DNA from: DAOTWC01 sp048499435
Lineage (GTDB): Bacteria > Chloroflexota > Anaerolineae > Aggregatilineales > Phototrophicaceae
DNA length: 64,000 nucleotides
NCBI GenBank assembly: GCA_048499435.1
Contig: JASNZW010000008.1
Location: 62,001 to 126,000 of the forward strand
Direction of reading: 5' to 3'
Part shown: piece after piece, positions 61,510 through 64,000 of the stretch
How the letters are laid out: every line of letters starts with the position of its first letter
Position numbering within the stretch: position 1 is the stretch's first letter
Notes under the pieces: generated by a model
Seen by the model: only the letters and a program-made list of their open reading frames with translations
Databases searched by the model: none
What the model was told of the DNA's origin: nothing
Position numbers and translations under genes: made by a program

Positions 61510-62988
61510 TTACCTCCGCCGGCTGCCGTAGAAATAAAGCGCCGCGAGCGCGGCCAGCGCCACCACCAGCGCCGCGATAACCCCGCCGCGCGCCGCCGTA
61601 TCAACCAGCGCAGCCGGCAGCGGCGGCGGCGCGGGCGTGGCGGTGCTGAGGCTGCCCGGCGGGCGCGGCGTCGCGCTGGGCGGGCGCGGCGTCGGGGTGC
61701 GCGTGGGCGGGCGCGTGGGAGTGTAGGTGGCGGTCAGCACGCCGGTTACGCTGGGCGTCAGCGTCAGCGTAGCGCTGGGCGTGGCCGTCGGCACGGCCGT
61801 CAGCGTGGGCGCGGCGCTGGCAGCCGGGGTCGCGGTCGCGCCCAGGTAGGGCACGTAGGCGAAAGCGCGCTCGCCCTGGGGCGTGAGCAGCCAGCGGCGC
61901 AGCGCTGGCCACAGCGCATCCGGCGACAGGCCGACAGCGGCCGTGAGCGCCGCCCCAAACGACTCCGCGCCGCCGGCAGCGCGCGCCAGCTCAAACAGCC
62001 CTGGCAGGCCGGCGCTGTCCGCAATATAGAGCACAGCCGCGTAGCTGTAGGCCCGCCACAGGCTTTCGTCAGCGCCGGGTTCGCCGGGCTGGCCGACGCG
62101 GGCAGCACGCTGCAGCGGTCCCAGGTAATCGCCCTTTACGCCGGGCGTGTAAAAGGTCGCCAGCCCGACGCGGAACCAGGCGGGCACGTCTGCGCCCGCC
62201 CACAGCGGGCCGTAGAAACGATCCACAAACAGCTCAACCACGGCTGGCACAGCGCCAGCAGCGCCAGCCCGCGCCCGCACAGCGTCCTGGCCGCTGACGC
62301 GAAAGACCGCCGCCGCCCGTGCCGGGTCGCAGGGGAGCGCAGCGCCGCTTATCGGCGCAGTCGCCTGCAGGCCGTCCGCGCCAGCAGCGCAGCCATCCGG
62401 CGGCACATCAGGCGGGTAAACGATAATATCGAACACCGGCCTGCTGCCGGTTTGCTCAGCCATAAGCGCGTATGCCGGGCGCAGCGCCGCGCGCAGCGCA
62501 GTGGGTGCGCTGTCCGCCGGCGCTGTCAGGTGAATCTGCCCGCGCGGGTCTTCGCTGCGCAGCCAGGTGACGCGCGTATCGGCGAATACGGCCTGGTCAC
62601 GGGCGCGCGCCTGCTCGCCATCAGCGGCCACGACGCGCCACTCATACGTTATCCTGCTGCCCAGCGGCAGCACCAGCTCAGGCGGAAACGGCCAGGTATA
62701 CGCCAGGTCAGTGTATGTATCCCCCACCTGAACTGGCGCGTCCACCGCAACCGGCACCACAACCGGCGCGGAATCGGCAACCTCAATGAGCAGCACCGCG
62801 CTTTGAAGCTGGTCAGCAGGCCGCAGCACCGTGATGAAAAAACGCATCCCCTGGGGGAAGACGGTCTCCGCTGACCACTTGAACGCAAACCCCTCAGACA
62901 CGGCCTCTTCAGTGGCTTCCTGGGCGCGCGCCAGTCCGGTCAGCGCGAGGCTGGCGCACAGCAGTGCAAGCGCGATCGTGGGTTTCAT
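61510..62988 (-). CDS. Membrane-anchored peptidase-MA-like protein lacking the catalytic motif
   Basis: A 492-residue envelope protein. A signal peptide (about 1-22) precedes a beta-rich domain (about 30-160), then a helical domain resembling the peptidase MA family (VPAWFRVGLATFYTPGVKGD; AGLPGLFELARAAGG; DALWPALRRWLLTPQG). The expected zinc motif HExxH is absent: the matching place reads VELFVDRFYG. A long Thr/Pro/Ser linker (about 390-460) leads to one membrane anchor (GGVIAALVVALAALAALYFY) and a basic end. It probably binds but does not cleave its ligand. It lies 4 bp after the CPBP protein gene. Confidence 0.75.
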   Translation of the reverse strand: MKPTIALALLCASLALTGLARAQEATEEAVSEGFAFKWSAETVFPQGMRFFITVLRPADQLQSAVLLIEVADSAPVVVPVAVDAPVQVGDTYTDLAYTWPFPPELVLPLGSRITYEWRVVAADGEQARARDQAVFADTRVTWLRSEDPRGQIHLTAPADSAPTALRAALRPAYALMAEQTGSRPVFDIIVYPPDVPPDGCAAGADGLQATAPISGAALPCDPARAAAVFRVSGQDAVRARAGAAGAVPAVVELFVDRFYGPLWAGADVPAWFRVGLATFYTPGVKGDYLGPLQRAARVGQPGEPGADESLWRAYSYAAVLYIADSAGLPGLFELARAAGGAESFGAALTAAVGLSPDALWPALRRWLLTPQGERAFAYVPYLGATATPAASAAPTLTAVPTATPSATLTLTPSVTGVLTATYTPTRPPTRTPTPRPPSATPRPPGSLSTATPAPPPLPAALVDTAARGGVIAALVVALAALAALYFYGSRRR

Positions 62989-62992
62989 GGCT

Positions 62993-64000
62993 TTAAAAGA
63001 AGCTCGCTGACACCGACAGCAGCGCTAAAGGGACGAAATTGTAAACAAAATGGGCCACAATGGCCGCGCTGGTGCTGTGCCGCTGCCGCAGCCAGCCCAG
63101 CCCCAGCGAAATCCCAAAGATGAGCAGCGTGGCCGGCGTGAACGCGACCTGCGTGTGCAGCACCGCGAAAAAGGCGCTGGTCAGGCCGATGCCAAACACT
63201 GGCTGGAGCGCGCCGCGAATCCAGATTTCTTCGCCCACCGCCGCCGAGATCGCGACGATGAACGCCAGCGGCAGCGTAGCGAAAGCGGCGTTAAGCTGGC
63301 TCACGGCCTGCGTCTGTTCGGCAAAGGCTTCCGGCGTGGTCAGCGCCGCCCACAGCGCACTGAACACGAACATCGCGCCGATAAAGAGGACGCCCACAGC
63401 GCCGCCCCAGGCGAGGTCAGCGCCCGTCGGCAGGCGCAGCGCCAGCCGGTCAAGCACAGCGGACAGGTCGCGCCGCAGCGCCAGCCCCACCCCTAACAGC
63501 GCGATCACCACCTGGAGCACAGCCTGGAACACCAGATCAAGCGGGCGGACAGCGGCGTCTCGCAGCGCTTCCGCATAGCCGCTGAGGCCGCCCTGCAGCA
63601 CAAAGGTCGCAATCACCGCCACCGCCACCGCCAGCAGCAGCAGCAGCGCCGTGGTGTGAACCAGCGACTCAGGGTCGTAGGTTGAAGATGGCGGCAGATG
63701 CGCGCGCAGCCATTGGCGCGCTGCTGGCACTGCCACTGCCCAGTAGCCAAAAACACTGGCGGCGGCCGCCAGCGCGAACGTCACCCCCGCGGCCAGCAGA
63801 TCAATTTCAACCAGCGGTGGCGCGCTGTCTACCACCGCCGACAGGCTGCCAACAAGCGAAGCCTGGAGCACCAACACACCCAGCAGAAACATCACAGCGA
63901 TAAGGCCGTACCACATCCAACGCAGCGTGACGACCTGGGGCGCCGCGCGCAGCGCCGGCGGCAGGCCGGCATCCGCGCCCTGGGGTGCGACGCGCGCCAT
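62993..64000 (-). CDS. CPBP-family intramembrane metalloprotease, start at the window edge
   Basis: At least 335 residues with about eight membrane segments. The CPBP (Abi/CAAX) signature is present: AAVGEEIWIRGALQPV (the EExxxR motif), FFAVLHTQVAF (FxxxH), and VAHFVYNFVPLAL (HxxxN). Bacterial members process or tether proteins in the membrane; some protect against bacteriocins. The ATG is at the last base of the window, so a longer N-terminus cannot be excluded, although the first residues (MARVAPQGADAG) look like a normal start. Confidence 0.88.
   Translation of the reverse strand: MARVAPQGADAGLPPALRAAPQVVTLRWMWYGLIAVMFLLGVLVLQASLVGSLSAVVDSAPPLVEIDLLAAGVTFALAAAASVFGYWAVAVPAARQWLRAHLPPSSTYDPESLVHTTALLLLLAVAVAVIATFVLQGGLSGYAEALRDAAVRPLDLVFQAVLQVVIALLGVGLALRRDLSAVLDRLALRLPTGADLAWGGAVGVLFIGAMFVFSALWAALTTPEAFAEQTQAVSQLNAAFATLPLAFIVAISAAVGEEIWIRGALQPVFGIGLTSAFFAVLHTQVAFTPATLLIFGISLGLGWLRQRHSTSAAIVAHFVYNFVPLALLSVSASFF

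Overview
The window is high-G+C DNA (about 65-70% in the lines I counted) densely packed with bacterial genes. Genes for an archaeal-type Tad pilus motor, a two-subunit 2-oxoacid:ferredoxin oxidoreductase, a FakA/FakB pair, DUF4012, BY-kinase and ComEC proteins, and the absence of lipopolysaccharide or outer-membrane assembly genes, fit a Chloroflexota (Anaerolineae-like) chromosome. That assignment is inference from gene content. I saw no rRNA, tRNA, transposase, integrase, CRISPR array or phage gene.

Layout: 1-4.7 kb holds tadA (cut by the window edge), tadB, tadC, comF and hpf. 4.7-8.9 kb (minus strand) holds two family-2 glycosyltransferases, a PhnD-like lipoprotein and an exported two-repeat protein. 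9-14.6 kb holds lon translationally coupled to an AlbA/Schlafen-type regulator, then a TolB-like lipoprotein, then (minus) an orphan PqqD-like protein. 15-21.6 kb holds fabG-hinT, a DsbA-like protein (minus), and a nusB-tatA-tatC-arginase-phosphodiesterase run. 21.6-28.5 kb (minus) holds a Ca2+-type P-ATPase and a gntR-korA-korB unit with a clear promoter, operators and terminator. 28.6-34.2 kb holds a deoxynucleoside kinase, rnhA, an aminotransferase, a tiny histidine-kinase-dimerisation-like protein and acnA (minus).

34.4-35.4 kb is the least explained part: direct repeats in 10-bp phase, a near-consensus promoter, a 34-codon Cys/Gly ORF too short for ordinary gene calling, two small basic proteins each with its own ribosome binding site, and a strong terminator. 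35.4-37.5 kb holds a BrkB-type membrane protein, a HAD hydrolase and a small membrane protein.

37.5-49.4 kb is a surface-polysaccharide locus: phosphosugar transferase, acetyltransferase, aminotransferase-like protein, FemAB-like acyltransferase, DegT aminotransferase, sugar-nucleotide dehydratase, an exported protein (minus), a Wzc-like tyrosine kinase and a DUF4012 protein. From about 38,040 to 41,010 the base composition drops to about 42-48% G+C. The left edge of this acquired cassette falls inside the phosphosugar transferase gene.

49.4-64 kb holds ComEC with a degenerate metal site, then housekeeping genes: a coiled-coil protein, coaD, recG, fakB, fakA, rpmB (59 aa), rpe, an aldo/keto reductase and rlmN, ending with two envelope proteins. 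The rlmN-rpe-rpmB-fakA-recG order resembles that of Bacillus subtilis.
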